Assembly: GCA_009739215.1 (NCBI GenBank)
Contig: VSJF01000003.1
Coordinates: 186,001 to 250,000, forward strand
Length of the DNA: 64,000 nt
Direction of reading: 5' to 3'
DNA from: Floccularia luteovirens
Lineage: Eukaryota; Basidiomycota; Agaricomycetes; Agaricales; Squamanitaceae
The notes beneath the pieces were generated by a model. That model had not been told where the DNA came from and did not search any database. It saw nothing but the letters and a program-made list of their open reading frames with translations. A program made the translations under genes and the position numbers. Shown piece after piece: positions 47,191 to 60,800 of the stretch (within the stretch, counting starts at the first letter, position 1; each line of letters begins with the position of its first letter).

Positions 47191-50117
47191 TCAGAAGATG
47201 CCGGATCCGGGAAAGAGTTGCGACCCCTCTTCATCCTCACTCTCATCCACAAGTCTGCTCATGACTCCTGATCGTCCCGTACGACCACGTTCAGGCGATG
47301 GTGAAACAGAATATGGCCGCATCTCAATATGGCTCTTCATATTCATCTCCGCACTTGTTAACATTCGCGTTGGAGGTGGCGGAGTAAATGCGCCATCCCG
47401 CCTCAGGTGTAGCGGAGCGGGATCATACTCCTCAGCAAAGCTCTTCTTGAACGGATCGGGGTCGTCCTCATCCTCCATTGATGGGGGAGGCGGTGGAAGA
47501 GGTGTAGGTCGTTGCGTCTGCTGAGAGGTAGATGCGGATGGCGCAAGTTGTTGCCTTGGACGCCGTGGTTCTGGATAGGATGGAACACGCTGCTGCTGCA
47601 CACGGCGTTGGTTGTTATTTGACAGGTCTTGGGGAGGAGTTGGATGTGCAGGTATATGTTTGTTAATCGCAGGAGGCGAATCAGGAGGGAGCGGAATTAT
47701 ATCCTCAGGTTGTCGTTGTCGGCGTTGCTGTCGTGACCGGTTTTCGTACTCAAACTGGGGGTGAATATTAGATGTTGCTACTCCCAAAGTGATATAAACA
47801 GGCCTTACTGCAATGAAAACTTCTTCCCTTCTTCTTTCTCCAACATCTTTGTCAATGCAATAACAAATGTAGAGGGTATCCGCCCTGCAGTTGTTATTTG
47901 TTAGAACTATGACAGTAAGACATTACCTAGCACTCACGTATCCTTAACTAAACCAACACAGAAGAGTCCTACTAGGGCAGTGACACCACCAGCAAGCAAC
48001 GCAGCCCCTAGCGCTTGGTCTGGTGCACCTAGGGTGTGTGCAACAAATAGATATGTTGTCAGCGCAAATGGGAATGTCAGTGTGAGTGGTGCCACAGTCA
48101 ACAAAGTAAGAGGTGCTGCACCACAAATGTCAATGACATTATTACCAAGCACAAATGAAGAGCTCACGTTCAGCATTGAATTTGTGTCTACCATTTCTTG
48201 ATTTCGCTTCTATACTGGTGGTTAACGCCTTCGCCCGTCTTGCGCTTGGCAGAAATGGATCTCCAGTTAATCCGGCATATACCAAGGCATATTTGCTCAA
48301 GGAGGTCGTGATTGTATCCAAATAACCAATTGCAAGACGAATACCACTAACGATGAACAACGCTCGCACGGGAATGTAAAGTGGAATTCGCTCCAGGAAC
48401 AATGTAAACAAGGTCAACATGCGGATAATCATGAGTATCATCGCGGAGATAACAATAGTCCCAAGTGATGGCCCGGTAGAACGCACAAGGGCAGCATGTA
48501 TCGTATGTGTTGACATTGGCGGAGGAGGGAGAACATCTGGACTAGTGAAGGATAGGTGTTAGACTCAGAGGCCCTATACACATAACACGCAGCAGGAATC
48601 ATACTCAGCAAAGTACCATGCCCCTATTACACTTGCGCACGTCATTCTGAGTACGCCCCTCGCAACTCCCCATGTCCATAACCATATGGCGACAGCCGCT
48701 GCGATCGCCCAGTTTGCCCAAGCATATACATGCCATTCCCATGTTGAACTGTTCTTGTACGTAGTCGGATAACCGATAAGGAGGAGACGGAAGACGAGAG
48801 TCAGGAAAGGGATAGAGGTGATTAGAGTGGCAAGTAGAATGGCTGGGGATAGAGCAAGAAGAAATGGGTTGGCGATTAGAAGGTGTGTAGTAAGTGTGAG
48901 AGTTGATGATGTTGTGTGAATATCTCGAGGAAGGTTGAGAAGCCGCCGTGCAGTTAATAGAGATAGTGCAAGGGGAACGAGAGAAAATAATCGAAGTCTA
49001 CATGTGAGATCGGGTCAGTCAGGAATTTTAATATTAAGAATTTGAAGATATTTGATCCCTTTGAGGATAACAACTCGTAGTTTTTGCATTTGTGCATTAC
49101 GACAATCCCACAAACCGAAATATTGAAATACGGAAAGAAGAACTGGACTTACCCGACTGTCTCACCCCAAGTTGGCTCCTGATCACCATCCCACATAAAA
49201 CTTCCAACAAAAGCCCATATAGCGCAAATAAACAAAGTCGCAGGAATAAAAACTGAGGTCGCTATCATAACTGGCCGTACAAATATACGCAGCAGAAATA
49301 TATGCGTATATGCAGCTAATGCACTCAGGAAAGTGAGAATTGTTAGCATTGGTACAGTGTGCAACAAGGTCGTATATGGCAATCTGCCTCGGGGCGCATT
49401 TGTTGGCTTCCGAGCAACAAAAAGAAGGAGTATGGAGCAGAACACAGAGATAGATAGTGCTGCACACCAAGCTGCTGTCCACCTAGAATCATTATATTTC
49501 CGGCGACCTCTAGGTACGTGTCTGGGATCCGGCAGGGTGAAGACGTCCAGGGGACGGGTACGACCGTCCCTGGGCAAAAGAGACTGAGTCAAAGACAAAG
49601 AGGCGGGTGTCCTGCTCCTTTGTGGGGGCGGGGGTGGCGGCGGCTGCACAACAGAAGCAACATGCCCAAATACTTCAGGTGGAGGATCTGAATCTGTGGA
49701 ACTAGATGATGAAGGGGATGGCGACCGAGCTCTTGCAGGTGATGCAGCCAAGTGCGCAAGCCAGCCTTTTGGCGAACCTTGGCTATCCGAACCATTCTCT
49801 GAAGCGATAAAAGGGAGAGACTGGGGCTGGTGATGTCGTGAATCGAAACCCATCCTACTTGTTTGCTCATCTTCGTCTAAGCGCAGATATGGGTCATCGT
49901 CCTCATCGTGGGTTGAGTGAGCACCTCCGCTCATCCCGCTCTGTCGGAGATGAGGGTCGTGAAGGTCGTCGAGGTCAGAATCGACGCCATGACCTGCACG
50001 GGATCCGTCCTCTGTGCTAAAGGAGAAGAACATGGGCTGTGAAGAAGATAGAGTTGTCGCACCATGTGGCTGCCTACTAAGGTATTGCGAGGCATAGGCT
50101 GCGAACGATGCCGCCAT
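47191..50117 (-). CDS. PNS1: PNS1/CTL-family (choline transporter-like) membrane protein
   Basis: Multi-span plasma-membrane protein of the SLC44/CTL family. Yeast Pns1 and animal CTLs are relatives, although choline transport by fungal members is unproven. Exon 1 (49149-50117) encodes a long acidic/Ser/Pro-rich cytosolic N-terminus with a poly-Pro run, then the first membrane helices: WTAAWCAALSISVFCSILLL, LLHTVPMLTILTFLSALAAY and VMIATSVFIPATLFICAIWA. Further exons give LIANPFLLALSPAILLATLI, WAIAAAVAIWLWTWG, VLRMTCASVIGAWYF, ALVRSTGPSLGTIV, LERIPLYIPVRALFIV and YALVYAGLTGDPF. The family hallmark ADTLYICYCIDKDVG lies near 47840-47885. The C-terminus (47191-47750) is a disordered Pro/Gln/Arg-rich tail. 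Size and order match fungal Pns1-like proteins with extended tails. Confidence 0.9.
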
Positions 50118-52810
50118 CGTCGCCGATGTCGGTAGTGAGAGACGTCAAGAATAGGATAACTTGACTGTTGAGCTAGTTGTTTCTGGACTCTGCAGTGAAA
50201 ACGCAGAATCCCCAGTTTCGGACGCGTCACTTGTCACGGAATGTCATAGTCACGCTGACTCACTTGTGTTGTTCTGGATCATCTTGTCAGTCTCTCGTTC
50301 TCCTCTGCCTCTCAATTGCACGAATCTTTGAATAAGTAAATATTGTACCCTTACACCATCATTTCAGCACACTCTTCCATTATAAATTCTATAAGCTTAC
50401 CTGTTCCAATGCTCGAACGCCATCCCTAGGGGAGCCCTTTCAAGAAGTCTTTGTTGTAGTTCCCCTCATACCCAATTGCTAGACAAATGACGGATGTACA
50501 AGCATCATCTGCAACCACATATAATCATTTCTAGCCATCTACCTCGGTTGATATACTTTTTATATCAGGTTGGTTTTCGTCATTCTCAGCACTTATGCTT
50601 AAATATCCTTGTAATAAGAACGCTCATACATAGGTCAGCAGTCTAATTACGGACTCTATTGGCACAGCACCGACCCTTGAAGTGGTTACTCTAATGTGTA
50701 CTGCATAACGAACCACCCATGCACTCATCTAACCATTTTATTCAATGAAATATATATACTTGCCGCTCTTTCATGTAGACGCATACGTTAGCGATCTTTT
50801 ATGTTTGAGGACTCTCCGAATCTATCGTCTGCCATTTGGAATTGGGAACTCCAGCCTATAGATCGGTCGAATCGAATTCGTCAACACTCGGCAAGTCAAG
50901 AATATCACTTTCAACCTTATTAAGAGTTTTAGGTCTCAAGCCTTCCCACTCGATCTATTTGACTCCTGTCTGGCTCGTTCCAAATTTGTGGAACTGACTG
51001 AAGCGGAATTATTTATTAGCTGAGGCTATGATGGATTTTGATCAAACGTTCAATGTGGTCCTCATTTTCCAAACGCAACATGTGCAGAAATCTACATATA
51101 ATTTACAGGGCATGTTGTGTTCTCTATTGCTGTTGTCAGTCTTCATTGCCTTCTTACAAGATTCAAGGATTCAATTGCGACTGCAGCCTGATTATTAAAC
51201 ATAAAGTTAATCAAGAGTCTGGTGAGATATTGTCGTATAGCATGGGACATGAGACCATATCTATTGATTCAGGTGATGTGAGGATCAAATCTAATCACCA
51301 AGTGTAAGATACCATAAGGTATGGCAATGCATGTTGCACGCGATGTTTAATTTCTGATGTGTAAACTTGCATACGCAAGTCACACTGATGACTGATCTAA
51401 ACTTCTTTTGAATCAGACACCACTGGTACCGTATAGTCATCTTGGATAACATAAAATCTGGTCTGATGTCGATGACCTACATAAATAACAATTGTCACCG
51501 ATATCTAAATGGTTACATATAATATTTTTAGATTTACCTAGTTCCACCGATTGAACCAGTCTATGGGCTACACCCCGCGTTGACTCGAAAAGTTGTATTC
51601 GTCAGAGGATTTTCCACACTAATATAACCAGCGCTCCGAGCATTCCGGGCACTCTGGCGACGGGTATTCGACAACTGAGAAGCCAGTCAAAGACTCCGTG
51701 TTCAGCGGATGAACAACGCGTGTTATGGATGAATACTTCCACACATCACCCGAACGGTTTCCATGCAACAAATCATGATGAGCGCGCACTTCCATCAAGT
51801 TTATATGCGTGTGCCCGAGAAAACCATAGAATAACGTACAAGTACCCTGGCCAGCAAGCAGCCTTCGCTGATTAGAGATTTCAGCTCAGTTCACATGGGA
51901 TGCGTTTTCCAAATATCTTTGTTCTACCAACTAGTCCATCTATGTATATATTTATTATCTTTTCCACTATCTGTCTCCGCAGTGTCTCGAACCCAAATCC
52001 AGGTATTCCTCTGTTTAGAATGGGTTTAGCTGAATTCGTCATTCAAATGAATAACCGGACCCCTTATTCCCAAACAACTACCGTTGAAAACGTCAAACAT
52101 CAATTTCTTATCAATCAACCATCAAAAAAGAAGCAAGGAGATGTGTAGATGATGGGTCTATACTGCAATCAATCAGCTGAGCTTTTCAATTCTTTCCAAA
52201 CTGAGACAATACACACTTGGAGGAATTGCACTGTGGGAAGCAGAAAGTAAAAAGAAGATTCAACCCACTCCCGCTTGAAAATTTTTGCGTTTTGTACTCA
52301 CCATCACTCCATATATCATAACTATCAACCGAACAATAACTTTGGATCCAAATTACCAGAACCACACACAATTACAGGTGAACTTAGTTCAGGCATTGTG
52401 TCAGCGCCGCCTCCTCGTATCTGTTGAACTTTAACTTAGTCAGTATTGCTCACACCACAGCAACTCAATATATGGCAATGCACAAAAACATGCTTTCCGT
52501 CGCTGGGCAACGAGGTGGCAGTATGTCAGGGACATGCATCACTTTATGACCGGTAGTAACGCCATAGATAGGAATGCTGTGCCAAAACTCTTTATAGCTT
52601 AACTTTTCAGGCAAGGTTTGGTGTATTTTGCTGTATGAGTCTTTCCTTGAACTGATAATTGTTTCAGTTTGCGGGAAATGCAGTTAGTTGAATTTTTTGA
52701 TTAGGTTTCCCAGATCTATAGAATTAACGAACATGAACCTAAGTGGGAAAACGGACATAAAAGGACATAGTGGATTTGACTTTAAAGCTAATGCCAAATA
52801 ACACACTCAC
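50118..52810. other. Gene-poor region 1
   Basis: CTL promoter followed by about 2.5 kb with no gene I can support. The ORFs present are short, lack motifs and do not chain by splice sites. Confidence 0.5.
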
Positions 52811-53033
52811 CGCTTTCAGGTTCGCGAGCAATGATCTGAGCCATCACACCCACGAATGTCACGGGAGCAACGAACCGTCGCATTTGAACCTGAAATTGAA
52901 CAACTGAACCATCACGTGCCTGATTACCTAGATTTAATTTATCATTGTCAAGTCGACGACGACAGTGCCGCAAGATGTAAAATGTCGGCTGGATGTTAAA
53001 CTGGTGTGCTTGCTGTTCTAGCGTAGTGTAGAC
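52811..53033 (-). other. Orphan coding-like exon
   Basis: An open block bounded by a good acceptor (TTTTATGTTTTAG) and donor (GTGAGTG). It encodes 74 codons including VYTTLEQQAHQFNIQPTFY, LRHCRRRLDNDKLNLGN and MRRFVAPVTFVGVMAQIIAR. It looks like real protein, but I could not find certain partner exons. A possible final exon follows an ACAG near 52430. The gene of origin is unknown, and it may be a remnant. Confidence 0.4.
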
Positions 53034-56000
53034 CTAAAACATAAAAGAAATAAAGAAACGTGTTGAAATCGTGCATGTCTCGTGAGATCATCAATGTTTT
53101 CCAGGAAATCAAAAGATCCCCCCATCACGAATCATTGCAGTGCATTGAACAATAGAATTTGATTTGAAAGGAGTTTTAAACAATCATATCAAAATTTTGT
53201 CCGAGTCGCACCAGTACCGGAAGATATAACTGCGTGCTCAACACGTTCTTTCGTTCATGGTTTTGTTTGATCTAGATGAGTCCTAACGTCAGTGGGCTGG
53301 GCCGGGGGTTCAAGATCGGACGCTATACATTTCATTCAAGTCACCCGTCTTGTCGTATGTCCATTCTTTGTCCTTTAAGTGGTAAGAGTAAAACCTGGAC
53401 ATGTATTGATAAGGAGGGAAAGCTCCGAAAAGGAGGCACCAGAAATAACGCCACTGGTACCTCAAAAATGGCAAAAGCGCAATCGCGTACCATCATCCGT
53501 GATAAACATGGGTAGCCGACGAGTGTATCAATCATGTTCCAGCCCGTGAAGCCATTTGACCCAGAGTAAATCGTGTGGACAGAGAAAAAAGCTCATCTAT
53601 CCTCGTAAATCGTGGGAACAGCAACGAACATGAGATATCCAACAGCAAGAAAGATTGACAAGTGCCCCCGGAGAAAAGTCACGCGAAAGTCACCACAGAA
53701 AGGTACCGCCCGAGCAGTCTCCGACAGGCGATAGACAGCACACTAAAATGCATGTTAACTAGTGAATGTGTATGTAAATCGTGGTGTTTAATATGCCAGA
53801 AGTAGCACAAGGAGTGAGTAGTGGAATCAAAAGACTGGAGTGATGATAGGTGATGATTGTGATATGATGAAATGAGGTGATGCCTCATACTCCAACAAAA
53901 CTATTTCCTTTCATCGGGTTCAATATCCGTAAGGGTGTCTATAAACGATAGTCTTCGATAATTCAGTGCACCGAAAAGGGCAAGCAATCGATTTTTCTCC
54001 AGCTCAAAGAACTTGTTAGGTCCGTGTATAGTGCATGCGTTACTGTCAGATGAACGTGGTGTGCGAACTTGTGTGGGCAGAGGGGGAAGACTTCGTGGAT
54101 TGTAACTTTGGGTCGCCAGGTATAGAAATGATTAGTTTCCCATATGCGTGCCTAAGCCTGCATGCGAGAAAGGCGGCCCGGCCGGGATTGTGCATCCACG
54201 AAGTCCCTTGTGCGCAGCCTACTATTGTACGGGAGTGTACGTGTACAAACAAGTCTTTGCCGATAGTCGCGCGTCTTAGTTGCCGGGCATCACACAAATT
54301 GAAGACTTTGACTAAAGGTTGAGAAAAAGGAACAAATTACATTGAAGAAGCAAGAGTGGTGTGTAAGCACGAATGAGTTCAAGTAGGAATCGTCCCTCGA
54401 GGAACACGCAATGAATATGAGATAGCGTAGCCACTAAGCAAACCGGAATCGATGATTCATTTGAACGGCACTCCGCATGACATCAGTAGTGTTATATTAC
54501 AAAGTCTTTTGGCTTATCACTTTTCAAAGTCAGAAGAGCCGACGACCAAGGGTGAACTGGGTAAAGTTGTGCCTTACAGCGAGTAGCAAGCTCCGCCATT
54601 TGCGCTTAATTACCAGATCAGGAAGAAGACAATATATGCACGTGCAAAAAAATCCCCAACTTATCCATGGCGAGTGGAGGTCGGGAGGGGATCATCCGAT
54701 GTCCATGGTAATCTTTCGAAATATGATTTCTCATTCATACGCATATGGGATTTGTTTGCTCAAAAAATGGTCGTTGGCTGGCTACTGGAGGAGAGCCAAT
54801 CACTAAGTTACAACCCATACCTCCTGTAGTGCTGGCAACAAAACGCAGCAGCAGCCGAACAGACCATCCTAAGAAGAGAAACTTCTAAGGAACAGAAATG
54901 AAAGAGGGGAAAAAAGCCCGTATTCCAGAAAGAACGTGTAACGTCCAGGGGCTTTACACTGGTGGCAAGTAACGATCGTCGTAGTGGCACAGGGCACTTT
55001 TGCGCAGTTCGCAGCGAACCGGACCATATCCAGACTGGTTCCCACACGTGGAACGATTATCCAACTCACGGTCGTGGGCCGATTGAGATGACGCGGGCTG
55101 ACTCATCGGCGGCTGCGACAAATGACAATGTATGACAAACGAAATGTGTACACGACGGGTGCATGGTATTAAAATTTATAAGCATGCTGAGTTTGCGGAA
55201 GCGGCAATGTCATCGCAATTGGGGCTTACCATTGTTGTTTACGCAGTAGTCTGAACCCCACTCAACACCGCGCAAATTCTTAATCATGAATGTGACTACT
55301 TATCAATTTCATGACATGACACTCTCCAAAGTTCGGGATAATCAAGTTACCCCTTCACTGCATGGCTTCAACATCCATCATCATCAGTCAACAAGAGTCT
55401 CTATTTACAGGTCCTTAGATGAGGAAAAAGTATGAGCTTAGAATCAACATCACGTTTGTTCCAACAAAAACAACTCAGTAATCTTGCTGCCGTGTGATAA
55501 TATCACCTGAGCAACGTGCTGCAAATCTATAGGTAAGGATGATGCATTTTTACCTACTTCAAGCACAGGATTTATCAGAATCGTAAACATACGAGGTTCT
55601 TGCGCGCGCGGGAGGGAAGGGGTACCGGGTAAATGATTATTCATTTGAGCTGATTTATGAGATACACAAGTAGTTCGACTTTTTATTTTTCGTTCACAAT
55701 CTAAACGTGAATCATGATTGATCAATAATCATGCCATATCCAACAAAAAAGTCAAAACGTAAGAGTCTGGAAAAGTGTGAAAGAGAAAGTGCCATCAGAA
55801 GATGCCACACAACTGGCAGAATGAAGTGACAACTCGCTAAATAAGTTTGTGGAGTTGGAGAGGGGAGGGCTCAGGTCAAAAGCCACTTGAGCATTGCTTC
55901 CCTTACTTGTGATTTAATTAATGATGATCAAAAAAAATCACCTGTGTGTTAACAAGAATCGAAGTCAGTAAAATGGAATGGAAATGAATTTAATCATTCG

Positions 56001-56842
56001 GTTGCAAGCGAGCTGCATGTATGTTTACTGCGTGCGAGTTTACTAGCACAGCTGCGCGACTTTTATCGATTTATCAAATTTGTAACCATGTGTAATATAT
56101 TGTGGCGATTATTGTTTTTATATTAGTCTGAATTTGATTTCTAAATAGTATACCCGCCAATGGCCAGTGGTACCCTTGTTCTAACAGATAGCAGTTAGTA
56201 AGATCTCAGTCTAGTTCCACACAAAGGAAAGAATTATATACTGAGACAAAGAAGACTTCCGTGACTGCATGCATGGATCTTTGATTGCTTTTAGTGTGGC
56301 CCAACGCTAGAAAACATGCGATGATCTTAAACTAGTCTTACTCGCAAACTGTCATGGGCAGTTCCTGAATTTAAACAATCACAAAATTCAAATTGTCTGT
56401 TTGAAAAATTTTCATCTTCATTTCTAGTTGGTACGAATGCGAGTAGCGGTAGGATACGTGATGGTTGGATTGAATTAAGGCTGTGTTATATACTACATTG
56501 TGGGAAGCACCAGTGCATGAGTAGAAGGTGATTCTGGATGAATGACGAACAAGATAAATAAGAATGCATATGGTAAAAGCACAAGAACAGATTGAAAATT
56601 GGGAGGGGACAAAGATTGTTGATGAACAAAGCTTATTGATGCTGATGGATAATTAAATTTGAAAGCTTGGGAAGTCGTGATACGAAAAATTTGATAGACC
56701 CGGATAATGATATGATATTTGCATAACAAAAAAGATGAAGTCGTAATAGACCGGGATAAGACGATTGGTGCAGATTTGAGCATAGGTCTAGTTTTTGAAT
56801 ATTGAAGACGCTTGTTGAAAGACAGAGGAAGGTGAAACAAGA
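53034..56842. other. Gene-poor region 2
   Basis: 3.8 kb with no supported gene. A 79-codon plus ORF with an ATG at 53276 has no recognisable motif. The 3' flank of the cyclin lies at the right end. Confidence 0.5.
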
Positions 56843-57874
56843 TCACGCAGTAACTCTGATGGGGAATTGTGAGTGATCTTTGGATGTTTGCCGATCATGC
56901 GATTGATGGGTGGAAGTGGGAAGAGGAATGGGAAAAGCACGTAAGAGTTCGAGTGTCGTTGTTTGGAAAGATGACTTCCGTGATGGCTGTATTTGTTGTG
57001 AGGGCGCAGATCGTTTCTTGTCCCCATCGGCAAACGTGTTGTTTGATTGCATCGCGAGCGGGGGTGTGCGTGGTGAAGATGATCCCAGTGATGAATCTGG
57101 GCTCGAGGGCTCGAGATCTGGCACAGCAAGGTTATGCGAGCGAGCAGAGGAGTTTGTTTGTGAGTAGAGGTGTGCGTGTTGCCGGGGATGTGAGATCATG
57201 GTGACAGCGGCAAGGCCTTGGTGGTGGCTCAGGAGGTCTGCTTCTGTGACACCAAGCTCGAAATCGAGAACATCAAGGTATTCACGTTCAATACGGCCGA
57301 CATCTCGCTTGCCAAAGACCCCGGTACAGAGTGCCCAATGCACGTTCTTTAGAGTGGAGTCGTTTAGATACTAGGAATTGAACCATAATTAGTCACTCGA
57401 GAGAGCAGAGTGAAATGGAGATTACTCACTTTTGATGCCACTATGATTGCGCCTAGGAAAACCCGCTCTAGTGCCCACTCTTCCAACGCGATCTGAAGAT
57501 GCGGCTTTGCTCTATCGATATAAACGAGAGCAGCCAAAACGGTAGGAGTAGTGATTTCAGCGCGGGTGATGACGTTTGTGACGAAAGTTGTGAACTTTGC
57601 GTGTTCAGGGCGACGAATTGTGGCGCGACCCCGAGAAGATGAAGGAGTGGGTCGGCCCATTGCATAATCGACGGTTTCTACGACACAATCAACGACGTAT
57701 TCTGAGTTTTTATGAAAGGTAAGTAAGATGGAAGACGAAAAGAGGAGAACAAAGAAACATACCGATGACAGGGCGTGACATTTTTATGTCGATGAGCTCA
57801 AGGAGAGCAGGAGAGTGGGTTGAAGGGTCGACAAGGCTTGCATGGTGGATTGGAGAGGGGCGGGAGGCAAACAT
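56843..57874 (-). CDS. Pho80/Pcl-type cyclin
   Basis: Partner cyclin of a Pho85-like CDK. Exon 1 (57874 to about 57762) starts MFASRPSPIHHASLVDPSTH and ends MSRPVI. Exon 2 (57430 to about 57700) carries EYVVDCVVETVDYAMG, FTTFVTNVITRAEITTPTVL, ALVYIDRAKPHLQIALEEWA and ERVFLGAIIVASK. After the intron 57371-57429, exon 3 continues YLNDSTLKNVHWALCTGVFG and VGRIEREYLDVLDFELGVTE, the end of the cyclin box. A Ser/Thr-rich tail runs to the stop at 56843. The text order F...V..R......TVL..L.Y..R, R.FL.A...A.KYLND.T..N..W, E..FL..L...L fits the PCL1/2 (G1, polarity) group better than PHO80, but this is inference. Confidence 0.92.
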
Positions 57875-60800
57875 TGTGAAGAGTGCCAGATAGAGCGGGG
57901 ATGGGGACGGGACAGGACGAGGAGAAGAGGATGAGAGGGGCCATTATAAAGGAAACGGGAGAGGACTCGAGCCGATACGGGGAATACGGAAAAAGGACAG
58001 AAAGTACAGTGAAACGGGTCATAACCTGATTTGGCTCTCATGAAGATCGGGCAACTCATCTCTGGATCTCTGGCGATGCTCACAATGACCGATCACAAAC
58101 CAGTTCACTTGTCTTTGACTCTTTCATCCTCTGCCGCGGCCGTGGCTTCGGCAACCCCACCCACTCTGCCGCTTACCACGCAATAACCCACGATACTTCC
58201 CGGCAGCCTGCCAAACTGCTCTGTCTCCCGCTGATAGTCTGTAGCTACTGAAATAATTTTTAAAAAATATTTTCGTCCTTTCTTTTCTTTCACTTTTATA
58301 TATATAATCTGCAGCAGTCCCGTCGACTACGCTCCTAGGCGGGCAACTCGGCCGTCCCTCCGTGCTTCTCTCAGCGCGCTCTTGACGATCTGCAATGTCG
58401 TAACAAGATGGCGCACAACATATATTCCTCATCTGTATTTCGGAACTTTTTTCGCACACAGCCACTATTTGAGCGCGTCTGTGCGTGCTACTTGCTCAGA
58501 TTACTGTGCAACTCCTCTTCTTCTGTTCCGTAATCTTCTTGACTACCACTTTCCATTTTCAGTCCCTATATGTCAGCCAGCACAATAAGTTGCACTTCAA
58601 TTCAATATCAGCAAATGTAATTTATGTTCATTCTTTAGATCTATTAGAATCTTTTGCATTATATTTATCAAAAAGTTGAATTCTCCTTTGTTCGACTCAT
58701 TTGTCGTATACTAACCGACATCATCCAACATCGCATCATTGAGTCATTTCCGCATTCGACTACAGTACTGACTCCCTGAGAGTAGTGCACATCACTCCAC
58801 TTGAGCAGCAACCCTAGAAATTGCCACGACCCACCTCTGCTCTTCTTCTGTTCTCATTTCCTCGGAAAATTAAATTTGCTTGTCCCCTCGAATGCACACC
58901 AAATTCTCGAAATGGAAATAATGCATGAATATTGAATTCTCCCACAAACAGAAAAGTACACGGGCTCGGGCTCCATTCTTCATCTGTACTGTATTGCACA
59001 TTTTCTGCTCACTCAGCTCACCCCTTTGAACAACACTTTTTGTGCGGCTGCCCATATTTAGTAATCTTGCTTAGTAGTATTAAAGGTTGGAATTTCCATT
59101 TGCTCTAATGCTCGCCGGAGTTACGGAAACAACCACAACCCTACAGTTACAAAGTCATTTTTGATTTTTCCATATAAATTTTCATTACCACCCCTCAAGT
59201 ACTAAGAATTGGTTGTTAATCATTCGATTGTTATCTTCGCAACACGGAACTGGGAGCAGTCGTACAAAGCAACGTCGTTCAAGTTTTAGTTTCACCGACA
59301 ACCGCTATTGCAAAGTTTCCGAAGTATGCACCACAAGTTATCAGGACCACTAGTTTTGCGCCCGCAGCTGATTCAAGTTTGAATTGAAACCCTATATCAA
59401 ACTCAAACCCACAGAGCGCCCAAACGCGGACGTCAAGCGGTAGATCAGCAACAGCCATTCCCCGATTTCTAATTCGAGTTGTGCTTTGGCTCTGTGATTC
59501 GATGTCATAACAACAACCCACTCTCGCTATCAATACAACACCCAGGCGAAATCCCGACGAACATGGTATCATATAATTGCGTCAGGAGACTGCCCCATTC
59601 CCCGCAGACCGAGTCCCTACCCCCCGTAATGGTACCGTGATCACCAACCTAGACAATCATGGCTTGAATACAGCTTAGCTTCTCGCCAAAGCACCTGCTG
59701 TGTGTATTCCTTTACATATGAGGAACACGCTTCCTCTGGCGAAACTTTTTTTTTGGGCAGGTCACGACTTGATCCTAAACTAGTATTGACATTCCTCCCT
59801 GGGTCCAAGAATTTCTGTGTTGCTGTGTCATTGCGTCTATATCTTAGTTCCGTCGATGGATAAGCTGCGTTACATCATTACAGCACATACGCCAATGAGA
59901 AATGAAATGTCAACTAACTTGGTTCGTTTGTTATACCCCATATATTGTAGCAAAACCCGTCTTCCTCGCTTGGGGTTGTCACGAGATGGCGGTACACCAT
60001 CCGTCCTGCACCAGCCCACTCGGGCTCATGGCGGTGGACTCGCGTACTTACGTATGTGTAACTACGAATACTTCTGGCCAGTTGGGATCCCTTCCTAGTA
60101 AGCAATGTTACGCAATAAGAACCTATTTTTGGTGGCCAGACTGCGTGTCCGACGTCGCTTTCAAGTGATATTTATGGATAAAGCGCACTGATCAGACTAG
60201 GAAATAATTCCCACATAAATATAATACACAGTAAGCGCATTTTATACATATAAGTTTATATCAATTCCATGGAAACAATCTGGCCCAGTTCAATGCGCAC
60301 AAGTTCCTACTCACAATAACGTCAAGGTCAAATGAGCCCGTTATAACAACCCTATATAATTTCATGGGCTCATCACGCCTTTCGAACTTTTTTGTGCCTT
60401 GAAAGCTTGTCAACTGACTCCAACTTGGAAGCTGCGCCGCACAGCAGGTGGAAAGCGGTCTTCGTTTATAATTCATTTCTGATGATGTGCATAGTGGGCC
60501 CAAGTACCCGGGCCCCTCATTCCCAACTCTCACGAAGGGGTATTATGGTTATTGCAGTGGACACCGGATTATGCGCCTCCCATATAGAGATATATCGTGA
60601 CAGAAAAATACCACGCAAAACGACAAGCTCCCACAACCAAGGCAAAAGAAGTTGTCCCACCACAAATTCAACAGGAGACAGAAATCCCACCCCAACAACC
60701 GCGACAAACCGAGTATGAACATTATTTCAACACACTTATGTCATCTTGGCGGTTTATTGGGGAGGAAGAAAAGACAAGTATTCGGACTTAGAACGCCGCT

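Noticed and set aside
53276..53515. 79-codon plus ORF
   Set aside because: It has an ATG but no motif, no partner exons and no homologous context.
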